Of a stretch of 64,000 nucleotides of DNA, positions 27,832-35,788 are shown in pieces. The notes below the pieces were generated by a model. It had not been told where the DNA came from. It saw only the letters and a program-made list of their open reading frames with translations, and did no database searches. Position 1 is the stretch's first letter, and the number at the start of each line of letters is the position of its first letter. The translations under genes were made by a program, and so were the position numbers. The DNA lies in the NCBI RefSeq assembly GCF_014518425.1, contig NZ_JACVCU010000004.1, forward strand, positions 558,001 through 622,000, read 5' to 3'. The DNA comes from Terrabacter sp. MAHUQ-38. GTDB taxonomy: Bacteria; Actinomycetota; Actinomycetes; Actinomycetales; Dermatophilaceae.

Positions 27832-29303
27832 CCCAGACACCCCGCACCCCTTCGGTCGACGACCCGTTCGCGGCCGCGCGCTTCGACTTCCGCGCTCCCG
27901 TGCCCAGCGTCGACGACCTCGGACGCGTCCACTTCCTCGCGATCGGCGGCGCCGGGATGTCCGGCGTCGCCCGCATCATGCTCGCACGCGGTGTCCGCGT
28001 CACCGGCAGCGACGCCAAGGACGTTCCCGTCCTCAAGGCGCTCGAGAGCGAGGGCGCCGGAGTCTGGGTGGGTTTTCACGAGGGTCATCAGGAGCGCGCC
28101 GACGCCGTCGTCATGAGCTCCTCCATCCGTGACGACAACGTCGAGCTCGTCGCCGCACGCGAGCGGGGCGTGCCGGTGCTGCACCGGGCGCAGGGGCTCG
28201 CGGCGCTGATGCAGGGTCGACGTCCCGTGGCCGTCGCGGGCGCCAACGGCAAGACGACGACGACCTCGATGCTCACCGTGGCCCTCCAGGGGTGTGGCCT
28301 CGACCCGTCGTTCGCGGTGGGGGGAGAGCTCGCCAAGCACGGCACCAACGCCCACGACGGGTCCGACGACGTCTTCGTCGTCGAGGCCGACGAGAGCGAC
28401 GGCTCCTTCGTCGTGTACCGGCCCGAGGTCGCGATCGTGACGAACGTGCAGCCCGACCACCTCGACTTCTACTCGAACTTCACTGTTGTGCAGGCGGCCT
28501 ACGACGCCTTCGTGGGCACGATCCGACCGGGTGGCCTCCTTGTCACGTGCGCGGACGACGCCGGCGCGGTGGCCCTGGCCGAGCGCGCTCGTGCGCGCGG
28601 GACCCGCGTCGTCACCTACGGCTTCGACTCCGGCGCGGACGTCGTCCTGAGCGGGCACCACCAGGACGGCGTGACGTCGTCCGTGACGGTGTCCGACGGC
28701 GGCGCCGAGCGCAGGATGACGCTCGGCGTGCCGGGGCGGCACAACGCGCTCAACGCGGCGGCCGCGTACGCCGCCGCCGTCCACGGCCTCGGCCAAACTC
28801 CTGAGCGGGTCCTCGGTGGGCTCGCGTCCTTCACCGGTACGCGTCGCCGCTTCGAGCCCAAGGGTGAGGCCGGCGGCGTGGTCGTCGTCGACGACTACGC
28901 CCACAACGCCGGCAAGGTCGCGGCCGTCGTCGAGACCGCGAAGGACCTCGTCGGTGACACCGGGCGTCTCGTCGTCGTCTTCCAGCCCCACCTCTACAGC
29001 CGCACGAGGGACTTCGCGACCCAGCTCGGGGCCGGGTTGTCGCCGGCCGACGTCGTGGTCGTCATGGACGTCTACGCCGCGCGCGAGGACCCGATTCCCG
29101 GGGTGTCCGGCCGGCTCGTCGCCGACGCCGTGACGGCGGCCCGGCCGGAGGCCGAGGTGCACTACGTCTCGTCATGGTCCGAGGTGGCCGGCCATGTGGC
29201 CGGCCTCGCCCGTCCCGGTGACCTCGTGCTCACCGTGGGCGCCGGTGACGTGACGATGGTCGGCCCGGAGGTGCTGCGGATCCTCGGGGGTGAGGCGCCG
29301 TGA
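27828..29303 (+). CDS. murC: UDP-N-acetylmuramate-L-alanine ligase MurC
   Basis: A 491-residue Mur ligase catalysing the first step of stem-peptide synthesis. HFLAIGGAGMSGVARIML is the UDP-binding start, VAGANGKTTTTSML the P-loop and EADESDGSFVVY the metal-binding region; FTGTRRRFEPKG, VVDDYAHNAGKVAAV and FQPHLYSRTRDF complete the family pattern. GTG 27828 overlaps the murG stop and the stop overlaps ftsQ. Codon usage matches its neighbours. Confidence 0.96.
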   Translation: MTQTPRTPSVDDPFAAARFDFRAPVPSVDDLGRVHFLAIGGAGMSGVARIMLARGVRVTGSDAKDVPVLKALESEGAGVWVGFHEGHQERADAVVMSSSIRDDNVELVAARERGVPVLHRAQGLAALMQGRRPVAVAGANGKTTTTSMLTVALQGCGLDPSFAVGGELAKHGTNAHDGSDDVFVVEADESDGSFVVYRPEVAIVTNVQPDHLDFYSNFTVVQAAYDAFVGTIRPGGLLVTCADDAGAVALAERARARGTRVVTYGFDSGADVVLSGHHQDGVTSSVTVSDGGAERRMTLGVPGRHNALNAAAAYAAAVHGLGQTPERVLGGLASFTGTRRRFEPKGEAGGVVVVDDYAHNAGKVAAVVETAKDLVGDTGRLVVVFQPHLYSRTRDFATQLGAGLSPADVVVVMDVYAAREDPIPGVSGRLVADAVTAARPEAEVHYVSSWSEVAGHVAGLARPGDLVLTVGAGDVTMVGPEVLRILGGEAP

Positions 29304-30076
29304 CGCCCGGCCGGGGCACGCTGCGCAGGAGGGTCGCGGGCACAGGGCTCGCGTCCTCACGCACGCGCTTCGAACGACGGGCGGCTGCTGCACGGCGGCG
29401 GCCGAGGCTCGTTGCGGGCGTCCTCGTCGCGGTCGTGCTCGTCGCGGGGTTCGTGGCCTGGCTCGGCTGGTTCAGCAGCGTCCTGACCGCCACCAAGGTC
29501 GAGGTCGTCGGAGCCGGCGGCGCAGCGGCCGTGCAGGTCCGCTCGGTCGCGAAGGTCCCGCTCGGCGGCCCGCTCATGCGCGTCGACACCGACGCGGTCA
29601 CGCAGCGCATCGTCGACGGGCGGGCCTGGAGTGCCGTGTCGGTGAGCCGCAGCCTGCCCGACACGGTCGTCATCGAGGTGACGCCGCGCGTCGCGGTCCT
29701 CGCGGTCCGCAACCCTCAGGGTCAGGTGGACGTCGTGGATCGTGACGGCTTTCCCTTCCGCACCGTTGACTCCGCGCCCGACGACGTCCCGCTCGTAAGC
29801 TCCGGCGCGGCCCAGGTGAGCAAGGCCGGCGTCACGGCCGCCGTGCAGGCGCTGCGTTCGCTGGAGCCGGCTGTTCGTGCCGACGTGTCGGGCGTCTCGG
29901 TCTCGGCGGCCGACCAGGTGTCGTTCACCGTCAAGGCCAAGGGGGAGCGCTCCAAGACGGTCGTGTGGGGTGGTGCGGGTGATGGCAAACGCAAGGCCGA
30001 GCTCGTGAAGATCCTTCTGGGAGAGTCGGGTTCGACGATCGACGTCAGTGTGCCGTCGTCTCCCGTCACCCGCTGA
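29300..30076 (+). CDS. ftsQ: Cell division protein FtsQ
   Basis: A 258-residue bitopic membrane protein. It has a basic ~35-residue cytoplasmic N-terminus, one helix (LVAGVLVAVVLVAGFVAWLGWF, ~36-57), a POTRA domain (VLTATKVEVVGAGG through WSAVSVSRSLPDTVVIEVTPRVAVLAV) and an FtsQ C-terminal domain. It scaffolds FtsL/FtsB and restrains FtsWI until septation. The GTG start overlaps the murC stop. It is the last gene of the tightly overlapping run; ftsZ follows after 323 bp with its own promoters. Confidence 0.93.
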   Translation: MTPGRGTLRRRVAGTGLASSRTRFERRAAAARRRPRLVAGVLVAVVLVAGFVAWLGWFSSVLTATKVEVVGAGGAAAVQVRSVAKVPLGGPLMRVDTDAVTQRIVDGRAWSAVSVSRSLPDTVVIEVTPRVAVLAVRNPQGQVDVVDRDGFPFRTVDSAPDDVPLVSSGAAQVSKAGVTAAVQALRSLEPAVRADVSGVSVSAADQVSFTVKAKGERSKTVVWGGAGDGKRKAELVKILLGESGSTIDVSVPSSPVTR

Positions 30077-30399
30077 GGGGACGCGGGCGGGGGCCTGGGA
30101 CAGTGGTCCGCGGCGCTCCCGGCAGGAGTGTCCGGTGGTACTGGTGTTGCCCGTGGTGCATGACTCCGGGAAATGGGGCAATCCCCGTGGCGACACGCCG
30201 CGACGTGGGTTGATCGACCCCGCCTGTCGTCATACCGTCGGGGCACTGGTTCGTGACCAAACTGTAACCTTTATGTCTACGTTTAAGGTTTGAGGGCTTA
30301 CAGGCTCGGAGCGAGCCGCGCGACACCGACAAGACCACGCACCGCTCGACCCCCAGACCATCGCAGCACCGGCACCACCAGTCAGGAAGGCCCACTCTC
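30077..30399 (+). other. 323-bp ftsQ-ftsZ intergenic control region
   Basis: This gap contains no supported gene. It holds a short GGGG/CCCC hairpin (GGGGCAATCCCC, about 30174-30185), the promoter and direct repeats described next, and an AT-rich island (30259-30291) that stands out from the local GC content. The SD AGGAAGG at 30384-30390 serves ftsZ. Confidence 0.6.
30210..30268 (+). promoter_or_regulatory. ftsZ promoter and MtrA-box-like direct repeat
   Basis: TTGATC (30210-30215), a 17-bp spacer and TACCGT (30233-30238) form a good promoter, giving a leader of about 155 nt. Just downstream, GTGAC (30253-30257) and GTAAC (30264-30268) are spaced 11 bp apart, matching the GTNAC-N6-GTNAC form reported for MtrA boxes in actinobacteria. 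The 12-mer TGGTTCGTGACC (30247-30258) recurs before divIVA. Confidence 0.6.
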
Positions 30400-31704
30400 G
30401 TGGCAGCAGCACCGCAGAACTACTTGGCCGTCATCAAGGTCGTCGGCATCGGCGGCGGCGGCGTCAATGCCATCAATCGCATGATCGAGGTCGGCCTCAA
30501 GGGCGTCGAGTTCATCGCCATCAACACCGACGCCCAGGCGTTGCTCATGAGCGACGCCGACGTCAAGCTCGACGTGGGCCGCGAGCTCACGCGCGGCCTC
30601 GGCGCGGGCGCCGACCCCGAGGTCGGCAAGAAGGCCGCCGAGGACCACGCGGAGGAGATCGAGGAGGTCCTCAAGGGGGCCGACATGGTCTTCGTGACAG
30701 CGGGCGAGGGGGGCGGCACCGGCACGGGCGGGGCGCCCGTCGTGGCCCGCATCGCGCGCCAGCTCGGCGCCCTGACCATCGGCGTCGTGACGCGCCCCTT
30801 CACCTTCGAGGGCCGGCGGCGTGCCAACCAGGCCGAGTCCGGCATCGGCAGCCTCCGGGAGGAGGTCGACACCCTGATCGTCATCCCGAACGACCGTCTC
30901 CTGTCGATCAGCGACCGCAACGTGTCGATGATGGACGCGTTCCGCTCGGCCGACCAGGTGCTCCTCTCGGGTGTCCAGGGCATCACCGACCTCATCACGA
31001 CGCCGGGCCTGATCAACCTCGACTTCGCCGACGTCAAGTCCGTCATGCAGGGGGCCGGCTCGGCGCTGATGGGTATCGGCTCGGCCCGCGGTGAGGACCG
31101 TGCGGTCCAGGCCGCCGAGCTCGCCATCAGCAGCCCGCTGCTCGAGGCGTCCATCGACGGCGCCCACGGCGTGCTCCTGTCGATCCAGGGTGGCAGCGAT
31201 CTCGGTCTCTTCGAGATCAACGAGGCTGCGCGTCTCGTCCAGGAGGCGGCTCACCCGGAGGCCAACATCATCTTCGGCGCGGTCATCGACGACGCCCTCG
31301 GCGACGAGGTTCGCGTCACGGTCATCGCGGCGGGGTTCGACGGCGGCGGTCCGAGCCAGCGCCACGACGACCGCGCGCTCGGTCAGGTCGTCGGACGTCC
31401 GCAGCAGGCCCAGCAGCGGCCCGCCGCGGCCCCGCAGCAGCCCCAGCCGCAGCACTCCAACGGGGTGGCGCAGCAGCCGGCGCTGCAGTCGCCCGTGACG
31501 CAGGGCCAGCACCACGCGGCGCCCGCGCCGCAGGCCCAGCCCGCCCCGGCGTCCCAGCAGCTGCCGACCCAGCAGCCGGCCCAGCCCGTCCACCAGGCGC
31601 AGCACCACGCGCCGACTCCTGCCGCCCAGCCCGTCCAGCAGCCGCCGCGACAGGTCACGTTCGACGAGGGTGACGACCTCGACGTGCCCGACTTCCTGAA
31701 GTAG
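30400..31704 (+). CDS. ftsZ: Cell division GTPase FtsZ
   Basis: A 434-residue tubulin homologue that assembles the Z-ring. The nucleotide-binding glycine loop [10 protein letters not shown] begins at about residue 105, and the T7 loop [22 protein letters not shown] supplies the catalytic acid. After residue ~320 there is a ~100-residue Gln/Pro/Ala/His-rich linker. It ends in the conserved C-terminal peptide [10 protein letters not shown], which binds partners such as SepF and FtsW in actinobacteria. GTG 30400 is preceded by AGGAAGG. A strong hairpin follows 25 bp after the stop, isolating ftsZ from pgeF. Confidence 0.98.
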   Translation: MAAAPQNYLAVIKVVGIGGGGVNAINRMIEVGLKGVEFIAINTDAQALLMSDADVKLDVGRELTRGLGAGADPEVGKKAAEDHAEEIEEVLKGADMVFVTAGEGGGTGTGGAPVVARIARQLGALTIGVVTRPFTFEGRRRANQAESGIGSLREEVDTLIVIPNDRLLSISDRNVSMMDAFRSADQVLLSGVQGITDLITTPGLINLDFADVKSVMQGAGSALMGIGSARGEDRAVQAAELAISSPLLEASIDGAHGVLLSIQGGSDLGLFEINEAARLVQEAAHPEANIIFGAVIDDALGDEVRVTVIAAGFDGGGPSQRHDDRALGQVVGRPQQAQQRPAAAPQQPQPQHSNGVAQQPALQSPVTQGQHHAAPAPQAQPAPASQQLPTQQPAQPVHQAQHHAPTPAAQPVQQPPRQVTFDEGDDLDVPDFLK

Positions 31705-31729
31705 CCGGCGAGCTCGACCCCTGACCACC

Positions 31730-31770
31730 GCGACGGGCGGGAGGCGCACACCGCGCCTCCCGCCCGTCGC
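31730..31770 (+). terminator. Strong hairpin terminator after ftsZ
   Basis: A perfect 18-bp GC-rich stem (31730-31747 with 31753-31770) has a 5-base loop. No U-tract follows, which is common for actinobacterial terminators. Confidence 0.8.
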
Positions 31771-31792
31771 TCGTGCGCTTCGCACGCGGCGA

Positions 31793-31798
31793 TAGGTT
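31793..31798 (+). promoter_or_regulatory. Putative -10 box, leaderless promoter of pgeF
   Basis: TAGGTT lies 6 bases before GTG 31805 and directly follows the ftsZ terminator. The spacing supports GTG 31805 as the start of pgeF rather than GTG 31799. Confidence 0.45.
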
Positions 31799-31804
31799 GT
31801 GTCC

Positions 31805-32551
31805 GTGTTCTACTGGCGCTCCACCATCGCGGCCGAGCTCGACGCCGAACCGGTCGAGCTCGGCTTCACCGGTCGCTCCGCGGGCCGAGGCCGCGGGCCG
31901 TATGCCGGGCTCAACCTCGGTGGGCACGTCGGCGACGACCCTGCGGACGTCGCGTCCAACCGTGAGGCCCTGGCCGGCGAGGTGGACCTGCCGCGCGAGC
32001 GGCTCCTCTTCATGAACCAGGTCCACGGCGCCGATGTCGTCGAGGTCGACGGACCGTGGGCGGGCGAGCCGCCCGCGGTCGACGCCGTCGTCACGCGGGC
32101 AACAGGACTCGCGCTCGCGGTGCTCGTTGCGGACTGCGTTCCCGTGCTGCTGCACGACGCGCGCGCCGGTGTAGTGGGCGCGGTCCACGCCGGACGTCCC
32201 GGCCTGGTGGCGGGCGTGGTCGGCCGCGCCGTCGCGGCCATGCGCGACCTCGGTGCCTCCTCCATCTCCGCGGCGGTCGGTCCCTCGGTGTGCGGTCGCT
32301 GCTACGAGGTGCCCGAGGACATGGCGCACGCGGCCGCCGACGCCGCCCGCGCGTCGGCTGCCCGGTCGTGGACCGGAACCCACGCCATCGACGTCTCGGC
32401 GGGTGTCGTCGAGCAGCTCGCCACGGCGGGCGTCGGCGTGCACTGGGTGCCGGGCTGCACGCGCGAGAGCGGCGACCTCTACTCCTACCGCCGAGACGGC
32501 CGCACCGGCCGGTTTGCCGGGGTCATCGCCCGACGGACGGCACACGCATGA
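31805..32551 (+). CDS. pgeF: PgeF / YfiH-type multicopper-oxidase-like (DUF152) protein
   Basis: A 248-residue protein of the DUF152/laccase-domain family. Family motifs: LNLGGHVGDDPADVASNR, the MNQVHGADVVEVD segment with the metal His, ADCVPVLLHD with Cys, GAVHAGRPGLVAGVV and VGPSVCGRCYEVPEDM. Members were reported as purine nucleoside phosphorylases and, in E. coli, as a peptidoglycan editing factor that stops incorrect amino acids entering stem peptides. The position beside ftsZ suits the latter, but activity here is inferred. The stop overlaps the YggS gene (ATGA). Confidence 0.88.
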   Translation: MFYWRSTIAAELDAEPVELGFTGRSAGRGRGPYAGLNLGGHVGDDPADVASNREALAGEVDLPRERLLFMNQVHGADVVEVDGPWAGEPPAVDAVVTRATGLALAVLVADCVPVLLHDARAGVVGAVHAGRPGLVAGVVGRAVAAMRDLGASSISAAVGPSVCGRCYEVPEDMAHAAADAARASAARSWTGTHAIDVSAGVVEQLATAGVGVHWVPGCTRESGDLYSYRRDGRTGRFAGVIARRTAHA

Positions 32552-33324
32552 CCCTCGATCGTCGGCAGCGCGAGGAGCGGCAACAGCATGCCGAGCGGGA
32601 GCGCGACGACCAGGAGCGCCTCGAGCAGCTGCGCGACAACCTCGCCGCCGTGCACGAGCGCATCTCCCGCGGCTGCGCCGATGCGGGGCGCGATCCCGAA
32701 GACGTCACGCTCATCGTGGTGACCAAGTACTTCCCGGTGTCCGACGTCCTGCTCCTGCACCGGCTCGGCGTGCGTCACTTCGGCGAGAACCGCGACCAGG
32801 AGGCGGCCGAGAAGTTCCGCGAGGCCCGTCGCGACCTGTCGGACGCAGGTGAGCAGCCCCCGACGCTCCACTTCATCGGACGGCTGCAGAGCAACAAGGC
32901 GGGGCACGTCGCCGGCTACGCCGACGTCGTCCAGTCGGTCGACCGCATCAAGCTCGTGACCGGCCTCGCCAAGGGTGCGCACGCCGCCGACCGCACCGTG
33001 CAGGTGATGCTCCAGGTGAGCCTCGACGCAGACACCGCGCGCGGCGGGGTCCTGCCCGAGCACGTGGACGACCTCGCCGACGCCGTCGCTGCGCAGGGAC
33101 AGCTCTCGCTCAAGGGCGTCATGGCGGTCGCGCCGCTCCGCGCCGACCCCGACGAGTGCTTCGCGCGGCTGCGCGAGGTCGCGGACGGCATACGCGGGCG
33201 GCACGCCGGAGCGGAGTGGATCTCGGCAGGCATGAGCGGCGACCTCGAGGCCGGCCTGAGGCACGGGGCGACACACCTGCGTGTCGGTAGCGCAATCCTC
33301 GGATCACGCCCGTCACTTCTGTAA
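32548..33324 (+). CDS. YggS/PLPBP family PLP homeostasis protein
   Basis: A 258-residue fold-type III PLP-binding protein. The cofactor lysine lies in LIVVTKYFPVSDV; GVRHFGENRDQEA, LHFIGRLQSNKAGHVAGY and WISAGMSGDLEAGLRHG are family signatures. An N-terminal ~30-residue charged helix (RRQREERQQHAERERDDQERLEQLRDNL, broken by no family motif) extends beyond the usual start. Proteins of this group buffer PLP and affect amino-acid metabolism; the gene is commonly located between pgeF and sepF in Gram-positive bacteria, as here. ATG 32548 overlaps the pgeF stop. Confidence 0.92.
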   Translation: MTLDRRQREERQQHAERERDDQERLEQLRDNLAAVHERISRGCADAGRDPEDVTLIVVTKYFPVSDVLLLHRLGVRHFGENRDQEAAEKFREARRDLSDAGEQPPTLHFIGRLQSNKAGHVAGYADVVQSVDRIKLVTGLAKGAHAADRTVQVMLQVSLDADTARGGVLPEHVDDLADAVAAQGQLSLKGVMAVAPLRADPDECFARLREVADGIRGRHAGAEWISAGMSGDLEAGLRHGATHLRVGSAILGSRPSLL

Positions 33325-33363
33325 CGTCGTGAGCGACCGCAATCGAGCGTTTGGGAGTTGGCC

Positions 33364-33846
33364 ATGGCAGGGGCACTGCGCAAGACGATGGTGTACCTCG
33401 GACTGAGTGAGGAGGACCAGCGTCATGACCGTTACGACGACTACGACGCCTACGACGAGTCCGACCGCTATGACGACGAGCCCGAGCACACCGCTGCCGT
33501 GACCCAGCTGCCCACCAGGCGTCCCGTCGCCGCCGTCGTCCGCGACGTCGAGGTCGGCTCCCTCAACCGGATCACGACCATCCACCCGCGCACCTACAAC
33601 GAGGCCAAGAACATCGGTGAGTGGTTCCGCGACCAGGTGCCGGTCATCATGAACCTCAGCGACATGGACGACGCCGACGCCAAGCGCCTCGTCGACTTCG
33701 CCGCGGGCCTCGTCTTCGGCCTGCACGGCACGATCGAGCGGGTGACCTCCAAGGTCTTCCTCCTGTCGCCGGCGCACGTCGAGATCTCGGCCGACGAGCC
33801 CGAGGCCCCGGCGGCCTCCACCCGCGGGTTCTTCAACCAGAGCTGA
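33364..33846 (+). CDS. sepF: Cell division protein SepF
   Basis: A 160-residue Z-ring membrane tether. The N-terminal amphipathic helix [14 protein letters not shown] is the expected membrane anchor. A short Asp/Tyr/Glu-rich linker follows (residues ~18-45), then the SepF core with [39 protein letters not shown] and [18 protein letters not shown]. In actinobacteria SepF substitutes for FtsA in linking FtsZ to the membrane. ATG 33364 has a GGGAG site at proper spacing; TTG 33358 in the same frame overlaps that site. Confidence 0.95.
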   Translation: MAGALRKTMVYLGLSEEDQRHDRYDDYDAYDESDRYDDEPEHTAAVTQLPTRRPVAAVVRDVEVGSLNRITTIHPRTYNEAKNIGEWFRDQVPVIMNLSDMDDADAKRLVDFAAGLVFGLHGTIERVTSKVFLLSPAHVEISADEPEAPAASTRGFFNQS

Positions 33847-33914
33847 CCGGGTCCGCGACACCGTTTCGTACCCCGGTTCACATCCACACGCCGACATCAG
33901 CCACACTGACGGAC

Positions 33915-34199
33915 ATGGATGCGTTCTGGACGATCTACGGGGTGGTGGTCTTCACCTTCTTCATCGCCCTCATCGGTCGCTTCGTCATCGACTGGGTGCA
34001 GGTGCTGGCCCGGTCCTGGCGACCGAGCGGGGTCGTCCTGGTCCTGGCCGAGGCTGTCTACACCGTGACCGACCCGCCGTTGCGTGCCCTGCGCAAGGTG
34101 ATCCCGTCACCGAGCCTCGGCGGCGTACGACTCGACCTCAGCTTCCTCGTCCTGATGCTGCTGACCTCTCTCGCTCTCAACGTGCCGAGCTTCTTCTGA
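33915..34199 (+). CDS. YggT family membrane protein
   Basis: A 94-residue protein with two transmembrane helices (residues ~4-26 and ~73-92) joined by a loop containing the YggT signature VTDPPLRALRKVIPSPSLGGVRLDLSF. It starts at ATG 33915; no strong ribosome binding site is visible. The family sits between sepF and divIVA in most Gram-positive dcw regions and has been linked to membrane organisation and division, without an established biochemical role. Confidence 0.9.
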   Translation: MDAFWTIYGVVVFTFFIALIGRFVIDWVQVLARSWRPSGVVLVLAEAVYTVTDPPLRALRKVIPSPSLGGVRLDLSFLVLMLLTSLALNVPSFF

Positions 34200-34266
34200 C
34201 CGACCCGCGACAGCGGCGCACCGTGCTGGCGCGTGGCTGTCCTCACACGGATCGGTGAGCATGGCT

Positions 34267-34300
34267 TTGGTTCGTGACCGGAACGTTAGATACCGTTGAC
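34267..34300 (+). promoter_or_regulatory. divIVA promoter sharing a 12-mer and repeats with the ftsZ promoter
   Basis: TTGGTT (34267-34272), an 18-bp spacer and TACCGT (34291-34296) form a plausible promoter. Its start contains TGGTTCGTGACC (34268-34279), identical to the ftsZ region. GTGAC (34274), GTTAG (34285) and TTGAC (34296) are in 11-bp register, resembling degenerate MtrA boxes. Confidence 0.55.
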
Positions 34301-34331
34301 CCGAACCATTACGTCTGTATCGAGGTGACAC

Positions 34332-35612
34332 ATGGCGCTTACGCCTGAACAGGTGCTCAACAAGCACTTCCAGACCACGCAGTTTCGTCGTGGCTACGAG
34401 GAGCGGGACGTTGACGACTTCCTGGACGAGATCGTGGCGGAGATGCGTTCGCTCATCGAGCAGCGTGACGACTACCTGAAGCAGCTCAACGACTGCCGCG
34501 CGAGCAAGAACCAGTCGGCCGTCCGTGCCGACGGCGCGACGGCGGCCATGCCGGCCGTCGCCCGCCCCGGCGACGACGCCAAGCTCGGCGGCCTCACGGC
34601 GAAGATCCAGGACGCCGAGCGGGCCTTCAAGGCGGCCACCGACCGCGCCGCCAAGGCCAAGGCGGATGCCGAGAACGCCGAGCGCGCCGCCAAGGAGCGG
34701 GTCGAGCGCGCCAAGGCCGAGGCCGAGCGTGCCGAGGCGGCAGCCAAGGCCGCGGTCGACTCGAAGGCTCTCAACGACGCCCAGACCAAGCTCAACGGCC
34801 TCAACTCCCAGGTCGCCGACGCCGAGGCCAAGCTCAGCAAGGCGCAGGAGAACGCCCGTGCCGCCGAGGAGCGTGCGGCGAAGGCGCAGGCCGACGCCGA
34901 GGCCGCAGCCGCCAACGCGGCCCGCCAGCGCGAGGAGGCCGCCAACGCGGCTCGTCAGCGCGAGGAGGCCGCCAACGCGGCCCGCCAGCAGGAGGAGGCG
35001 GCCAGGGCCGCCCAGGCTGCTCCGGCCGCCGCAGCGCCGGCCACGGCCGCCGCAGCATCCGGCAACCTCGACGCTGCCGGGGTCATCGCGCTCGCGCAGC
35101 GGCTCCACGACGAGCACGTCGCAGCCGGCGAGACGCGTCGCAACGAGCTGATCTCCGAGGCCGAGAACCGTCACCGCGACCTGATCGCCGCGGCTCAGGC
35201 CCGTCACGACGAGCTCGTCAACACCGGCCAGGCCCGCCACGACGAGGCGACCCAGCAGGCTGAGCAGATCTCGGCGGCCGCAGCCGCCCAGCGCGACCAG
35301 ATGATCGCCGAGGCCACCGGCCAGCGCGACCAGATGATCGCCGAGGCCAGTGCCAAGCGTGACGAGCTGTTGACCGAGGCCCGCGAGCGCGCCACCGGCA
35401 TGGTGGCGGAGGCGCAGCAGAAGAAGGCGGCGCTGCTCGAGGAGCTCGACAAGCAGAAGGGTCTGCTCGACCGCAAGATCGCCGAGCTGCGCGGCTTCGA
35501 GAAGAACTACCGCACCAACCTCAAGTCCTACATCGAGGGCCAGCTGCACGACCTCGACTCGAGCGTCCAGGAGCCGGCCCACGCCGGCGCCGGAGACGGC
35601 AACCAGGGCTGA
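34332..35612 (+). CDS. divIVA: DivIVA/Wag31 polar growth protein
   Basis: A 426-residue coiled-coil protein. The N-terminal DivIVA lipid-binding domain is clear: LTPEQVLNKHFQTTQFRRGY and EERDVDDFLDEIVAEM. The middle (residues ~85-240) is an Ala/Glu/Lys/Arg-rich coiled coil with EEAANAARQR repeated two to three times. After an Ala/Pro break (~235) a second long coiled coil follows, with HDEx and QRDQMIAEA repeats, and ends in a short acidic tail. It is longer than mycobacterial Wag31 (~260). In actinobacteria DivIVA marks the poles or septum and organises wall growth. It has its own promoter and a terminator hairpin, so it is monocistronic. Confidence 0.95.
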   Translation: MALTPEQVLNKHFQTTQFRRGYEERDVDDFLDEIVAEMRSLIEQRDDYLKQLNDCRASKNQSAVRADGATAAMPAVARPGDDAKLGGLTAKIQDAERAFKAATDRAAKAKADAENAERAAKERVERAKAEAERAEAAAKAAVDSKALNDAQTKLNGLNSQVADAEAKLSKAQENARAAEERAAKAQADAEAAAANAARQREEAANAARQREEAANAARQQEEAARAAQAAPAAAAPATAAAASGNLDAAGVIALAQRLHDEHVAAGETRRNELISEAENRHRDLIAAAQARHDELVNTGQARHDEATQQAEQISAAAAAQRDQMIAEATGQRDQMIAEASAKRDELLTEARERATGMVAEAQQKKAALLEELDKQKGLLDRKIAELRGFEKNYRTNLKSYIEGQLHDLDSSVQEPAHAGAGDGNQG

Positions 35613-35633
35613 GGCCCACCTCGAACAGACGCA

Positions 35634-35670
35634 CGCAGGCCGTCCGGGAAACCCTCCCGGGCGGCCTGCG
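35634..35670 (+). terminator. Hairpin terminator after divIVA
   Basis: A 16-bp stem (35634-35649 with 35655-35670, one G-U pair) encloses a 5-base loop and is followed by TTGTAT. Confidence 0.8.
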
Positions 35671-35714
35671 TTGTATCGAGGAGCGAACAGTTCGCCCGGG
35701 TATGCGTTTCCTGT

Positions 35715-35750
35715 TTGTGCCCGACCCGTGCGGGGCTTATTGTCAGCCCC
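35715..35750 (+). promoter_or_regulatory. Promoter with overlapping inverted repeat before the DksA-like gene
   Basis: TTGTGC (35715-35720), a 17-bp spacer and TATTGT (35738-35743) form a convincing promoter. GGGGCT (35732-35737) and AGCCCC (35745-35750) are inverted copies flanking the -10 box, as an operator might be. Confidence 0.55.
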
Positions 35751-35788
35751 ACTTGTCAGCGTCGACGGCGTGAGCGACGGAGGATCTG

